In this document: piece by piece, positions 8,229-17,357 of the stretch | Numbering within the stretch: the first letter of the stretch is position 1 | Layout: every line of letters begins with the position of its first letter | Source of the DNA: Streptomyces sp. NBC_01016 | GTDB lineage: Bacteria > Actinomycetota > Actinomycetes > Streptomycetales > Streptomycetaceae | Reading direction: 5' to 3' | Assembly (NCBI RefSeq): GCF_026341035.1 | Contig: NZ_JAPEOQ010000001.1 | Coordinates: 5,270,001 to 5,334,000, forward strand | DNA: 64,000 bases | Made by a program: the position numbers and the translations under genes | Notes under the pieces: model-generated | The model's input: the letters and a program-made list of their open reading frames with translations, nothing else | Databases searched by the model: none | What the model was told of the DNA's origin: nothing

Positions 8229-9791
8229 GTGTATCCAGGTGCCCATGCCCAGACCGATCCGCAGCGGCCCGCCGTCATCATGGCGTCGACCGGCGAACAG
8301 CTGACGTACGGGGAGCTGGACGAACGCTCCGTCCGGCTCGCCCATGTGTTCCGGGAGGCGGGCCTGCGCCGCGGCGACGTGGTCGCCCTGCTGACCGACA
8401 ACTCGATCCACGCGTACGAGGTCTACTGGGCGGCGGTCCGCTCCGGCCTCTACATCACCCTCGTCAACCACCATCTGTCCGCGCCCGAGATCGCGTACAT
8501 CGTGGGCGACTCCGGCGCCGCCGCGCTGGTCGTCTCGGACGCCCTGGCCGATCTGGCGCGGGACGTCGCGGGCCTGATCCCCGCCACCGTGCGCGTACGG
8601 CTCGCCTACGGCGGGAGCGTCGACGGGTACGAGGACTACGCGGTCGCGCTCGCGGGGGCGTCCGCCGAGCCGCCGGCCGACCAGCCGCGCGGCGCCGACC
8701 TGCTCTACTCCTCCGGAACCACCGGCCGCCCCAAGGGCATCCGCCCCGAGCTGCCGGACCGCCAGGTCGGTGAGCCGGGCGACACGTTGGTCGAACTGCT
8801 GCGCCTGTTCTACGGCTTCGACAAGGACTCGGTGTACCTGTCGCCCGCGCCCGTCTACCACGCGGCGCCGCTGCGCTACGGCGCCTCCGTGCACGCGCTC
8901 GGCGGAACGGTCGTCATGATGGAGCGCTTCGACCCCGAGGACGCGCTGCGCGCCATCGAGCGCTACCAAATCACGCACAGCCAATGGGTGCCGACCCACT
9001 TCATCCGCCTGCTGCGGCTGCCCGAGAAGGTCCGCACCGCCTACGACCTCTCCAGCCACAAGATCGTCGTGCACGCCGCCGCGCCCTGCCCGCCGGACGT
9101 CAAGCGCGCGATGATCGACTGGTGGGGGCCGAAGCTGTACGAGTACTACTCCGCCACCGAGGGCATCGGGATGACGCTGATCACCTCCGAGGGGTGGCTG
9201 ACCAAGCCGGGCTCGGTGGGCCGGCCCATCCTCGGGCAGCCGCGGATCTGCGACGACGAGGGGCGCGTGCTGGCCGCGGGGGAGACCGGCACGGTCTACT
9301 TCGCGCGGGAGGGTGACGGCACCTTCGAGTACCTCGGCGACGCCGACAAGACCAAGGGCGCCCAACACCCGGAGCACACGGACTGGGTGACGCTCGGAGA
9401 CGTGGGCCATCTTGACGAGGACGGCTACCTCTTCCTCACCGACCGCCAGACCTTCATGATCATCTCCGGCGGGGTGAACATCTACCCGCAGGAGATCGAG
9501 AACATCCTCGCCCTGCACCCCGACATCACCGATGTCGCGGTGATCGGTGTCCCCGACCCGGAGATGGGCGAGGCGGTCAAGGCGGTGGCGCAGCCCGCGC
9601 CGGGCGTGACACCGGGCCCCGACCTGGAGGAGCGCCTGATCGCGTACGTACGGGAACGGATCGCGCACTACAAGGCGCCGCGCAGCGTCGACTTCGTGGA
9701 CGAACTGCCGCGCACACCAACGGGCAAGCTGGTCAAGGGAAAACTCAAGGCACGCTACGCGCAGCCGGCCGAGCGACAGGGCCGGGCATGA
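8229..9791 (+). CDS. AMP-forming acyl-CoA synthetase
   Basis: This 520-residue ANL-superfamily ligase activates a carboxylic acid via acyl-AMP to acyl-CoA. The P-loop YSSGTTGRPKG is near residue 160, the adenine-binding YYSATEG near 305, the hinge/ribose motif LTDRQTFMIISGG near 405, and the catalytic PTGKLVKGKL lysine at the C-terminus. The start is GTG 8229. It overlaps the next gene by ATGA (9788-9791), coupling it to an aminoglycoside-phosphotransferase-fold kinase. That pair recalls CoA ligase plus hydroxyacyl-CoA kinase sets of levulinate-type pathways. Confidence 0.88.
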   Translation: MYPGAHAQTDPQRPAVIMASTGEQLTYGELDERSVRLAHVFREAGLRRGDVVALLTDNSIHAYEVYWAAVRSGLYITLVNHHLSAPEIAYIVGDSGAAALVVSDALADLARDVAGLIPATVRVRLAYGGSVDGYEDYAVALAGASAEPPADQPRGADLLYSSGTTGRPKGIRPELPDRQVGEPGDTLVELLRLFYGFDKDSVYLSPAPVYHAAPLRYGASVHALGGTVVMMERFDPEDALRAIERYQITHSQWVPTHFIRLLRLPEKVRTAYDLSSHKIVVHAAAPCPPDVKRAMIDWWGPKLYEYYSATEGIGMTLITSEGWLTKPGSVGRPILGQPRICDDEGRVLAAGETGTVYFAREGDGTFEYLGDADKTKGAQHPEHTDWVTLGDVGHLDEDGYLFLTDRQTFMIISGGVNIYPQEIENILALHPDITDVAVIGVPDPEMGEAVKAVAQPAPGVTPGPDLEERLIAYVRERIAHYKAPRSVDFVDELPRTPTGKLVKGKLKARYAQPAERQGRA

Positions 9792-10813
9792 CGACGGCAG
9801 GCGTCGAGCCCGCGGTGGCCGAGTGGGTGGCCGCACACGTCCCCGGCGTCGTCCCTCCGCTCACCTTCGACCTCGTGTCCGGCGGCCGCTCGAACCTCAC
9901 CTACCGGGTGACCGATGTGAGCGGCACGGTGCGGGCGCTGCGCAGGCCGCCGACGGGCGGCGTCCTGAGTACCGCGCACGACATGAGCCGTGAGTGGCGC
10001 TTCCAGACCGCCCTGGCCCCCACCGCGGTACCGGTGCCCACCCCGCTCGCCTACTGTGCGGACGCCTCGGTCACCGGGGCGGAGTTCTACGTAATGGACT
10101 TCGTCGACGGCACGGTGGGCGCCGAACAGGACGCCGTACGCGACTGGCCGGAGCGGGCCCGTCGTCGGGCCGGCACGAGCCTCGTCGAGGTTCTCGCCGC
10201 GCTGCACGAGCTCGACCCAGCCGAGGTCGGCCTGGGCGACATGGCGCGCCCCCGCGGCTACGTCGAACGTCAACTGCACCGCTGGCAGCGGCAGGTGCAC
10301 CGCTCGGGCGCACCCGACCTGAAGCTCCTCGACACGGTGCACGACGCGCTGCTCGCCCGCGTACCGGCGCAGCGCACGGGAATCGTGCACGGCGACTTCC
10401 GCCCGGGCAACCTCTCCTTCGCGCCCGACGGCACGGTGATCGCCGTGTTCGACTGGGAACTCGCCACGCTGGGCGACCCGTTGGCCGACCTCGGCTGGCT
10501 CGTCTCGACCTGGGAGCAGCCGGGCGACACGGTCCCGCCGACGACGGCCGGACCGAGCGCCGCCCCCGGCTTCTGCGGCCGCGCCGACCTGATCGACGCC
10601 TACGCGAAGGCCTCCAGCGTCGACGTGTCCCAACTGCCGTACTACGTGGCGTTCTCCCGCTGGCGCTCGGCGTGCATCGGAGCCGGGGTCGCGGCCCGCT
10701 TCGCGGCGGGCGTGATGGGCGAGAACGAACTGCCGGTCCAGGAACTGGAACGTCAGGTCCTGCGGCAGAGCGAGGCCGCGTACGAGGCGGTGGGCGACCT
10801 CGGAGGGCTTTGA
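9788..10813 (+). CDS. APH-fold phosphotransferase (ACAD10/11 kinase-domain type)
   Basis: This 341-residue kinase has the aminoglycoside/choline kinase fold. The catalytic loop HGDFRPGN lies near residue 201 and the metal-binding FDWE near 219. It is the type found as the kinase part of human ACAD10/ACAD11 and as LvaA of Pseudomonas levulinate catabolism, which phosphorylate 4-hydroxyacyl substrates. Translation is coupled to the CoA ligase by a 4-base overlap. No antibiotic-resistance role is suggested. The substrate here is inferred from context; a second homologue lies at 12941. Confidence 0.8.
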   Translation: MTTAGVEPAVAEWVAAHVPGVVPPLTFDLVSGGRSNLTYRVTDVSGTVRALRRPPTGGVLSTAHDMSREWRFQTALAPTAVPVPTPLAYCADASVTGAEFYVMDFVDGTVGAEQDAVRDWPERARRRAGTSLVEVLAALHELDPAEVGLGDMARPRGYVERQLHRWQRQVHRSGAPDLKLLDTVHDALLARVPAQRTGIVHGDFRPGNLSFAPDGTVIAVFDWELATLGDPLADLGWLVSTWEQPGDTVPPTTAGPSAAPGFCGRADLIDAYAKASSVDVSQLPYYVAFSRWRSACIGAGVAARFAAGVMGENELPVQELERQVLRQSEAAYEAVGDLGGL

Positions 10814-10876
10814 CGGCGCTGGACACCGATCGACACCGATCGGGGCACCGATGTTGAGGTCAACTTCCCTGTTAGC

Positions 10877-11072
10877 GTTGCCGTGGCGGCGGAACTCGAC
10901 GCCACTCCCACCCAGGTGGCTCTGGCGTGGCTCCTCGGCCACTCACCGGGCGTCCCCCCCCATCCCCGGCACCGCCCGCCTGGACCACCTGGAGGAGAAC
11001 GTCGCCGCGGAATCCCTCCAGCTGCCCCGGGAGCAGCGCGAGCGTCTCGACGCGCTGTCCGAGGCGGCGTAG
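10877..11072 (+). pseudogene. Aldo/keto reductase C-terminal remnant, frameshifted
   Basis: One frame (from about 10877) encodes AAELDATPTQVALAWLLGHSPGV in two adjoining blocks, the penultimate helix region of aldo/keto reductases. The expected next residues (IPGTARLDHLEENV) continue in another frame to TAG 11070-11072. The shift is a +1 event in the C-run near 10954-10961. The first ~250 residues of the enzyme are absent: upstream sequence (10814-10870) contains only short repeats and the partial dyad GTTGAGGTCAAC at 10853-10864. The fragment is about 65 codons, so function is very unlikely. Confidence 0.75.
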
Positions 11073-11095
11073 CGAACGCGGCACCAGAGGTGTGC

Positions 11096-12022
11096 TCAGC
11101 GCACGTCCTCCGGCGGCTCCGGCCACGCGGGCAGGGTGTCCGCGTGGTCTGCGAGGGTTGCCGGGAACTTCGGTGGGCGCTTTTCCAGGAATGAGGTGAC
11201 GCCCTCGGCTGCGTCGAGCCCCTGGCCCAGGCGGACCATGGCCGCCGAGTCGAGGCGGTGCGCGTCCCACGGTGAGGCCGCGCCGAGCATCGACCACATC
11301 AGGCGGCGCGCGTGGGCGACCGAGACGGCGGAGGTGTTCTCGGCGATCTCGGCGGCCAACGCGTACGCGGTCGGCAGGAGTTCGCCGTCCGGGACGACCC
11401 GTGAGACGAGGCGCCCGGCGAGCGCCTCGGCCGCGTCGAAGAGCCGGCCGGTGGCCACCCACTCCATCGCCTGCGAGATGCCCACGACCCGCGGCAGGAA
11501 CCAGCTGGACGCCGCCTCCGGGACCAGACCGCGGCGGGCGAAGACGAAGCCGAAGCGGGCCGACTCGGCGGCGATCCGGATGTCGGCAGGGAGCGTCATC
11601 GTCGAACCGACGCCCACCGCGGGCCCGTTGACCGCCACGATGACCGGTTTCACGCTGGCGGCGATGCGCAGCGCCACGCACCCGCCACCGTCGCGCGGCG
11701 CGCCGTCGATGGTGCCGAAGTCCGTACGCCCGCCCTCCCGTCCGGCCGCCCGGTGGTCGAACGTGGACGCGCCGCCCGCCAGGTCGGCGCCCGCGCAGAA
11801 CCCACGCCCCGCGCCGGTCACGACCACGGCCCGGACCGTGTCGTCGGCGTCGGTCACGTCGAACGCGGCGATCAGCTCCTCGGCCATGATGTGCGTGAAG
11901 GCGTTCAGCCGCTCGGGCCGGTGCAGGGTGATGGTGGCGACGTGGTCGGCGATCCGCAGCTGGATCTGCGTGAAGTCGGTGCCCACGTCGGTGGCTCCGG
12001 TGGCCCGCTGAGCGTCAGTCAT
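11096..12022 (-). CDS. Enoyl-CoA hydratase/isomerase family protein
   Basis: This 308-residue crotonase-fold enzyme probably hydrates a 2-enoyl-CoA or isomerises it. The oxyanion-hole motif GRGFCAGADL is near residue 70 and the second conserved block NGPAVGVGSTMTLPADIRIA near 130, followed by RRGLVPEAASSW with a Glu at the usual catalytic position. An insertion of ~20 residues after the first block makes it longer than average. It is the last gene of a leftward operon with another hydratase, an APH-type kinase, an acyl-CoA dehydrogenase and a CoA ligase. Confidence 0.88.
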   Translation of the reverse strand: MTDAQRATGATDVGTDFTQIQLRIADHVATITLHRPERLNAFTHIMAEELIAAFDVTDADDTVRAVVVTGAGRGFCAGADLAGGASTFDHRAAGREGGRTDFGTIDGAPRDGGGCVALRIAASVKPVIVAVNGPAVGVGSTMTLPADIRIAAESARFGFVFARRGLVPEAASSWFLPRVVGISQAMEWVATGRLFDAAEALAGRLVSRVVPDGELLPTAYALAAEIAENTSAVSVAHARRLMWSMLGAASPWDAHRLDSAAMVRLGQGLDAAEGVTSFLEKRPPKFPATLADHADTLPAWPEPPEDVR

Positions 12023-12065
12023 GTCGTTGTCCTCAAGTCCTCAAGTCCGTAGTGCGTAAAGGGAG

Positions 12066-12896
12066 TCAGCTGTCGGTGAAGCGGGGTGCCCGTTTCTCGA
12101 AGCGGGCGGCCACCGCCTCGACCTGGTTCGGGCTGCCGATGAGCGCGCCGATCTCCTTCTGTTCCTCGGCGAAGCCGGTCGCGAGGTCGGTGCGGCCGGC
12201 GAGGTCGAGGAGCCGCTTGGAGGCGCGTACGGCGTGCGGGCTCTGCGCGGCGATCCGGCCCGCGGTCTCCAGCGCGGCGGCCACCGGGTCGTCCGCCGTG
12301 TAGGTGGCAAGGCCGATGCGTGCGGCCTCCTCGCCGCCCACGGTCCGGGCGGTGAAGGTCAGTACCTTCGCCACGTCGCGGCCGACGAGCTCGGGCAGCA
12401 GCTGGGTTCCCGTCATGTCGGGCACCAGGCCCCACGCCACCTCGAACACGCTCAGCCGGGCATCCGGCGCGACGATGCGGATGTCGGCGCCGAGCGCGAT
12501 CTGCAGCCCGCCGCCGAGCGCGTTGCCGCGCAGCGCGGCGATCACCGGCACGGGCAGCTCGGCCCAGACGTACGCGGCGCGCTGCCCGGCCGCCTGCGCG
12601 GGCCCGTCCGACGGCGGCAGCGCGGCGAGCCCCGAAAGGCGCTCCCCGTCCCGCATCGCCTGGAAGGAGGTGAAGTCGAGCCCGGCGCAGAAGTCGGGCC
12701 CCGCACCGGACAACACCACGGCCCTGACGCCCTCTTCGGTCTTCAGCCGTTCGCCCGTGGCGACGAGCGCCTCGAACATGGCCGGGTCGAGCGCGTTGCG
12801 CTTCTCGGGCCGGTTGAGCCGTACGTCGGCGACGCCGTCGGTCACGGTGACCGTCACCCGCTGAGCCGTTTCGGGGGCGGTCCTTGTGCTGGTCAT
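12066..12896 (-). CDS. Enoyl-CoA hydratase/isomerase family protein
   Basis: This 276-residue crotonase-fold protein carries the oxyanion-hole blocks GPDFCAGLDF (residue ~66) and RGNALGGGLQIALGADIRI (~120). The position that holds the second catalytic Glu in classical hydratases reads WGLVPDMTG, with Asp in its place, so isomerase, hydrolase or another crotonase chemistry should be considered. It lies 43 bases before the neighbouring hydratase in the same leftward operon. Confidence 0.87.
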   Translation of the reverse strand: MTSTRTAPETAQRVTVTVTDGVADVRLNRPEKRNALDPAMFEALVATGERLKTEEGVRAVVLSGAGPDFCAGLDFTSFQAMRDGERLSGLAALPPSDGPAQAAGQRAAYVWAELPVPVIAALRGNALGGGLQIALGADIRIVAPDARLSVFEVAWGLVPDMTGTQLLPELVGRDVAKVLTFTARTVGGEEAARIGLATYTADDPVAAALETAGRIAAQSPHAVRASKRLLDLAGRTDLATGFAEEQKEIGALIGSPNQVEAVAARFEKRAPRFTDS

Positions 12897-12940
12897 GCGT
12901 GTGCTCCTCGGTTCTCGTTCCTACGGGTTCGGGGCGGCGG

Positions 12941-14299
12941 TCATCGGGCGACCTGTGCCGCGTACGCCGGGTTGGCGACCGCCAGCTTGTCCGTGACGCC
13001 TCCTCGTACGGCTTCCAGGACCGCCGCGTCGTCCGCCGGCGCGGCCCCGTCGCGGATCGCCTCCGCGAGGGCGCGGTCGTCGGCGAGGCCGAGCAGGGCC
13101 AGGCGGCGGGCGTGGGTCTCGGCCTGGGCGGGCGCGAGCAGCGCCTCGCGGCGGGCGATGGCGACGGCGTTGGCCGCCACCTTCGACAGGAAGCGCAGCC
13201 GGGGATCGCCCGCCGTCTCCTCGGTCAGGAAGGTCTGGACGGAGCGCAACAGCGCGTCGGCACCGGGCCGGTCGTGCGGGGGAGCGGCGGTGGTGTCGTC
13301 GCGGCCGGCGAGGACGTCGGGCACGGGGCCGGGTTCGGCGGCGCCGAGCGCGAGCAGCACGTCGTACTCCTGCTCGCAGACCTTGCGCCCCAACACGGCG
13401 TACTCGACGGCCTGTTCGGCGCAGGACAGGAAGCGCTCGGCCTGCATGCGGCACAGCACCGCCCAGCGGAGCGTGCCGTACACCTCCCACCAGTGGAGCT
13501 CGTTCTCGCCCGGGCGGGTACCGGCGATCTCGGCGTATCCGGCGAGCAGTTCCTCGCGAGGGCCGAAGCCGCCGACCGGCTCCGGCGACCCGAACCGCCA
13601 TGCCTTGACGCACAGCCAGCCCAGGTCCTCGACGGGATCTCCGACGTGGGTGAGCTCCCAGTCGAGGACGGCGCGCACGCCCGTCTCGTCGATCATGAGA
13701 TTGCCGTTGCGGAAGTCGCCGTGCACGACGCAGGGCGGGCGGCCGGTCGGCGGTTGGTGATCGGCGAGCCACCGAAGACCGACTTCGAGCGCCGGACGCG
13801 GGTCGTCGAACTGGCGGTAGAGATCGGCCAGGTGATGGAGCGGGTCAACCTCGGGCAGGTCCGGGACGGACGCGACGGGGATCGTGTGGATGCGCGCGAG
13901 GATGCGGCCGAGTTCGCGCGCCAGCTTCGGGCGCACGGCCGTGAACCGCTCGTCCCGCAGCAGACGGCGCGGGATCGTCTCACCCTCGACGCGCTCCATG
14001 AGCAGGTGGGCGCGGCCGAGAACGGTGCCATGGTCGACGAGCCGGGGCACGGGCACCCCGGCCTCGGCCGCCGCGGCCAGGACCGCGGCCTCCCGCGCCA
14101 TCACCTCGGGACTCGGCTTCACCGGCGGGTCGCAGCGCAGGATCAGGGGGTGCGCGATGCCGTCGGCCGCCGTGGCGTCGAGGGAGAAGGTGTCCCGGCT
14201 GGCGCCACCGGACAGTCGCCGCCAGCCCTCGACGGTCACGGGTCCGATCCACAACTCGGCCAGCTGGGCCCGTAGCTCCTCCCGCAACGCTTCACTCAC
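12941..14299 (-). CDS. APH-fold phosphotransferase (ACAD10/11 kinase-domain type)
   Basis: This 452-residue kinase carries the APH catalytic motif HGDFRNGN near residue 190 and the metal-site LDWE near 210. It has an extra ~110-residue helical C-terminal domain that the paralogue at 9788 lacks. The GTG start at 14299 overlaps the TGA of the upstream acyl-CoA dehydrogenase (GTGA, 14296-14299), so the kinase and dehydrogenase are translationally coupled. That matches the domain pairing in ACAD10/ACAD11, where a kinase activates a 4-hydroxyacyl-CoA before dehydrogenase-domain chemistry. The substrate is inferred. Confidence 0.82.
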   Translation of the reverse strand: MSEALREELRAQLAELWIGPVTVEGWRRLSGGASRDTFSLDATAADGIAHPLILRCDPPVKPSPEVMAREAAVLAAAAEAGVPVPRLVDHGTVLGRAHLLMERVEGETIPRRLLRDERFTAVRPKLARELGRILARIHTIPVASVPDLPEVDPLHHLADLYRQFDDPRPALEVGLRWLADHQPPTGRPPCVVHGDFRNGNLMIDETGVRAVLDWELTHVGDPVEDLGWLCVKAWRFGSPEPVGGFGPREELLAGYAEIAGTRPGENELHWWEVYGTLRWAVLCRMQAERFLSCAEQAVEYAVLGRKVCEQEYDVLLALGAAEPGPVPDVLAGRDDTTAAPPHDRPGADALLRSVQTFLTEETAGDPRLRFLSKVAANAVAIARREALLAPAQAETHARRLALLGLADDRALAEAIRDGAAPADDAAVLEAVRGGVTDKLAVANPAYAAQVAR

Positions 14300-15489
14300 G
14301 CGGGCAGCCCCGCCCACGGTGCCCTGCTCACGTCGGCGAGCAGCTTGCGCGCGACGACCATCCGGTGCACCTCGTCGGGGCCGTCGTAGATGCGCGCGTA
14401 GCGGGCGCGCCGGTACATGGCCTCCAGCGGGGTGTCCGCGGTGACGCCCAGCGCGCCGTGCACCTGGATGGCGCGGTCGACGACGTTGTGCAGGACCTGC
14501 GCGCCCCAGAACTTCACCATGCTGATCTCCAGGCGGGCCTGCCCGTCCTGGTCGTAGCGGCGCGCCGCGTCCAGCGTCATCAGGCGGGCGGCCTGGATCT
14601 CGGCGGCCGACTCGGCGACGTAACGCCGGATCTCGCCCTTCTCGGCCAGCAACGAACCATGCGCGTAACGGGTGTTGGCCCGCTCGACCATCAACTCGAA
14701 GGCGCGCTGCGCCTGTCCGAGCCAGCGCATGCAGTGGAAGATACGGCCGGGGCCGAGCCGGCGCTGCGCGATGGTGAACCCCTCGCCGCGCTCGCCGAGG
14801 AGATGGTCGGCGGGGACCCGTACGTCGGTGAGGCGCAGTTCGCAGTGGTCGCCCTCGGTGTCGCCCATCGTCTCCAGGACGCGGGAGATCTCCAGGCCAG
14901 GCGTGCCGGCCGGGACGATGATCGCGGAGACGGCGCCGTGCGGGCTCGCGGCGTCCTCGTCGGTGCGGGCGAAGACCGTCGTGAAGGCGGCCCGGCTGGC
15001 CCCGGTGGTGAACCACTTGTGGCCGTTGATCACCCACTCGTCGCCGTCGAGCACGGCCGTCGTCGCGATCCGGGTGGGGTCGGAGCCGGCCACCTCCGGC
15101 TCGGTGAGACCGACGCTCGGGCTGATCTCGGCATTGATGAGCGGCTTCAGCCAGCGCTCGCGCTGCGCCCGTGAGGCGTACAGGTCGAGCATGATGGAGT
15201 CCTGCATGGTGTACGTGCCGACGGCCAGCTGGCCGTACTCGGAACGCCCGATGATCTCGTTGACGAGCGCGAACTCGTACAACGGCAATCCCTTGCCGCC
15301 GAGTTCGGCCGGGTGGCCGAGGATCCACAGGTCCAGCTTCTTCGCCCGCTCCTGAAGGGCCGTGAGCGTGGCGCGGGCCTCGGGGGTGCGGCCGGCGAGC
15401 GCCTTCTCGGCGGGGATCACCTCGTCGTCGATGAAGGCGGCCATCCGGGCGCGCAGTTCCGTCAGCTCTTCGTGTGTCAGGTCAGGCAT
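14296..15489 (-). CDS. Acyl-CoA dehydrogenase (ACAD10/11-like)
   Basis: This 397-residue flavoprotein has the ACAD fold with VGLTEPEVAGSDPT near residue 135, INGHKWFTTGA near 170, and the C-terminal IYDGPDEVHR with Glu373. The DGPDEVHR form, instead of GGTNEI, is characteristic of the ACAD10/ACAD11-like branch. The neighbouring kinase supports the same assignment. Such enzymes can work together with a kinase to turn a 4-hydroxyacyl-CoA into a 2-enoyl-CoA that can re-enter beta-oxidation. The start is ATG 15489. Confidence 0.88.
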   Translation of the reverse strand: MPDLTHEELTELRARMAAFIDDEVIPAEKALAGRTPEARATLTALQERAKKLDLWILGHPAELGGKGLPLYEFALVNEIIGRSEYGQLAVGTYTMQDSIMLDLYASRAQRERWLKPLINAEISPSVGLTEPEVAGSDPTRIATTAVLDGDEWVINGHKWFTTGASRAAFTTVFARTDEDAASPHGAVSAIIVPAGTPGLEISRVLETMGDTEGDHCELRLTDVRVPADHLLGERGEGFTIAQRRLGPGRIFHCMRWLGQAQRAFELMVERANTRYAHGSLLAEKGEIRRYVAESAAEIQAARLMTLDAARRYDQDGQARLEISMVKFWGAQVLHNVVDRAIQVHGALGVTADTPLEAMYRRARYARIYDGPDEVHRMVVARKLLADVSRAPWAGLPA

Positions 15490-15532
15490 GCGGATCCGTC
15501 CAGTCTGGGGTGCGGGCGTCGGGGGAGTCCGG

Positions 15533-17173
15533 TCAGTCGCGGGCGGACTCGCGCAGCCGCACCTTGAGCACCTTTCCGGCGGCATTGCGCGGCAGTGCCT
15601 CGATGACGACGACGGAGGTTGGCTTCTTGTACGAGGCGAGCCGTTCGCGGCAGTGGTCGGTGATGTCCGCCTCGGTGGGCGGGTCGGCCGGGTCCTTCGG
15701 TACGACGTACGCGCGCGGGGTCTCCACCCACTCGGGGTGCGGCACGCCCACGACGGCCACCTCGGCGACCTTGGGATGCTGGTCGATGACGGCCTCGACC
15801 TCGGCGGAGTAGATGTTCTCGCCACCCGAGATGATCATGTCCTTCTTGCGGTCGACGACGTAGATGTAGCCCTCGTCGTCCATCCGGCACAGGTCACCGG
15901 AGTGGAACCAACCGCCCTCGAACGCCTCCGCGGTGGCCTCGGGGTTGTTCCAGTAGCCCAGCATCAGGTTGCCGCCGCGGTAGACGATCTCGCCGACCTC
16001 GCCCACGGGCACGTCCCGCATGTCCTCGTCCACGATCCGCGCGTCCACATGGCGCACCGGCTTGCCGACGGAGCCGAGCTTGCGCACCGCGTCCTCGCCG
16101 TCGAGGTAGCAGGTCACCGAGGCCATCTCGGTCTGGCCGAAGGCGCTCCTGATGACGACACCGGGGAACGTGTCGTTCATCGCCTCCAGGACGGAGGGCG
16201 GCGCGACGGACGCGCCCCAACTCAGGCTGTTCAGCACGAGCTTGCGGTCCCGGATGCGCGGCACCTCGCAGATCGCCTTCCACTGGCTGGGCACGAGGAA
16301 GCAGCCGGTGATCCGCTCCCGCTCCAGCAGGTCGACCGTCTCGGCAGCGTCGAAGCCGACGGTGGCGCCGATGACGGTGCAGGTGCCGTAGAGCATGGAG
16401 GCGACGACCGAGTCGACGCCCGCGATGTGGAACATCGGGATGTTCAACAGGCCCCGGTCGGTGGGCCTGGGCGCCTGGACCTCCGCCATGTGCAGGGTGT
16501 TCACGACCAGGTTGAGGTGGCTGAGCACGGCTCCCTTGGAGCGACCTGTGGTTCCCGAGGTGTACATCAGGAACGCCGGGTCGTTCTCGTCGACGTCGAC
16601 CTCGACGGGCCCTTCGCCGTACGCCTCGCGCACCGAGGTGAGGCTCTCCGTGCCCTCCGGTGCGCTGCTCGCGTCTTCTCCGAGGTGCAGCACCCGGCAG
16701 TCCGAACCGGCCAGGCGCCGTGCCTCCAGGCCCAGTTCCGTCAGCGGCTCGTCGACCACGAACACGGTCGGCGCGCAGTCGCCGAGTACATGGGCCACCT
16801 CGGCGGGAACCAGGCGGAAGTTGATCGGCACGGCGATCGCGCCGAGCCGCAGCGCGGCGAACCAGACCTCCACCGTCTCCATCCGGTTGGTGGTCAGCGC
16901 GGCGACCCGGTGGCCCGGCCCGACACCACGCGCCGCGTAGGCGCGCGCGAGCCGGTTCACCCGCGCGTCGAGGGCGGCGTAGGTGATCTCCCGGTCCCGG
17001 TGGCGCAGGGCAGGGGCGGTGGGCGTACGCCGCGCCTGGCGCGCCAGTTGGTGGGCGAGCGAGAGACGGCGACCGGCCCGCAGGGAGGCGTCGGGCGAGG
17101 GGCCGGGCGGTGCGGTGGGACCTGATGTGTCGGTTGCGTCAGTGGCTTCGGTTGCGGCGGACACGGAGGACAC
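15533..17173 (-). CDS. AMP-forming acyl-CoA synthetase
   Basis: This 546-residue ANL ligase is the first gene of the leftward operon 17173-11096. Motifs are complete: MYTSGTTGRSKGAVLSH (residue ~207), SAFGQTEMA (~335), the hinge VDRKKDMIISGGENIYS (~435), and the terminal catalytic lysine in NAAGKVLK. An N-terminal extension of ~35 Thr/Pro/Ser-rich residues is likely disordered. The start is GTG 17173; a shorter start further in is possible. A box resembling those at 591 and 8121 lies 78 bases upstream. Confidence 0.88.
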   Translation of the reverse strand: MSSVSAATEATDATDTSGPTAPPGPSPDASLRAGRRLSLAHQLARQARRTPTAPALRHRDREITYAALDARVNRLARAYAARGVGPGHRVAALTTNRMETVEVWFAALRLGAIAVPINFRLVPAEVAHVLGDCAPTVFVVDEPLTELGLEARRLAGSDCRVLHLGEDASSAPEGTESLTSVREAYGEGPVEVDVDENDPAFLMYTSGTTGRSKGAVLSHLNLVVNTLHMAEVQAPRPTDRGLLNIPMFHIAGVDSVVASMLYGTCTVIGATVGFDAAETVDLLERERITGCFLVPSQWKAICEVPRIRDRKLVLNSLSWGASVAPPSVLEAMNDTFPGVVIRSAFGQTEMASVTCYLDGEDAVRKLGSVGKPVRHVDARIVDEDMRDVPVGEVGEIVYRGGNLMLGYWNNPEATAEAFEGGWFHSGDLCRMDDEGYIYVVDRKKDMIISGGENIYSAEVEAVIDQHPKVAEVAVVGVPHPEWVETPRAYVVPKDPADPPTEADITDHCRERLASYKKPTSVVVIEALPRNAAGKVLKVRLRESARD

Positions 17174-17250
17174 GCGGGGCTCCCGTCGACGGCTGCCGGG
17201 CGGCCCGGGCCACCCCGGCCGCGGCGGCCTGCGGGGACCCGATCCAGGAC

Positions 17251-17266
17251 TGATCGAACGTTAAGA
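17251..17266. promoter_or_regulatory. Operator-like box upstream of CoA-ligase operon
   Basis: On the minus strand this reads CTTAACGTTCGATCAG (within 17251-17266). It shares 12 of 16 positions with each of the boxes at 591-606 and 8121-8136, giving the consensus CTKAACGWWCGWTCWR. Confidence 0.45.
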
Positions 17267-17357
17267 GGCGCGCGGTCCTTCGACAACCCCCGCGGCGCGA
17301 AACGCGGTTGTTCCGGCCAGGTCCACCGGCGTCACGGGCGAGGGTGCTGAGCGGTCG

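Noticed and set aside
9788..10813. Aminoglycoside phosphotransferase conferring resistance
   Set aside because: The APH fold is shared by many metabolic kinases; coupling to a CoA ligase and a homologue coupled to an acyl-CoA dehydrogenase point to acyl-CoA metabolism.
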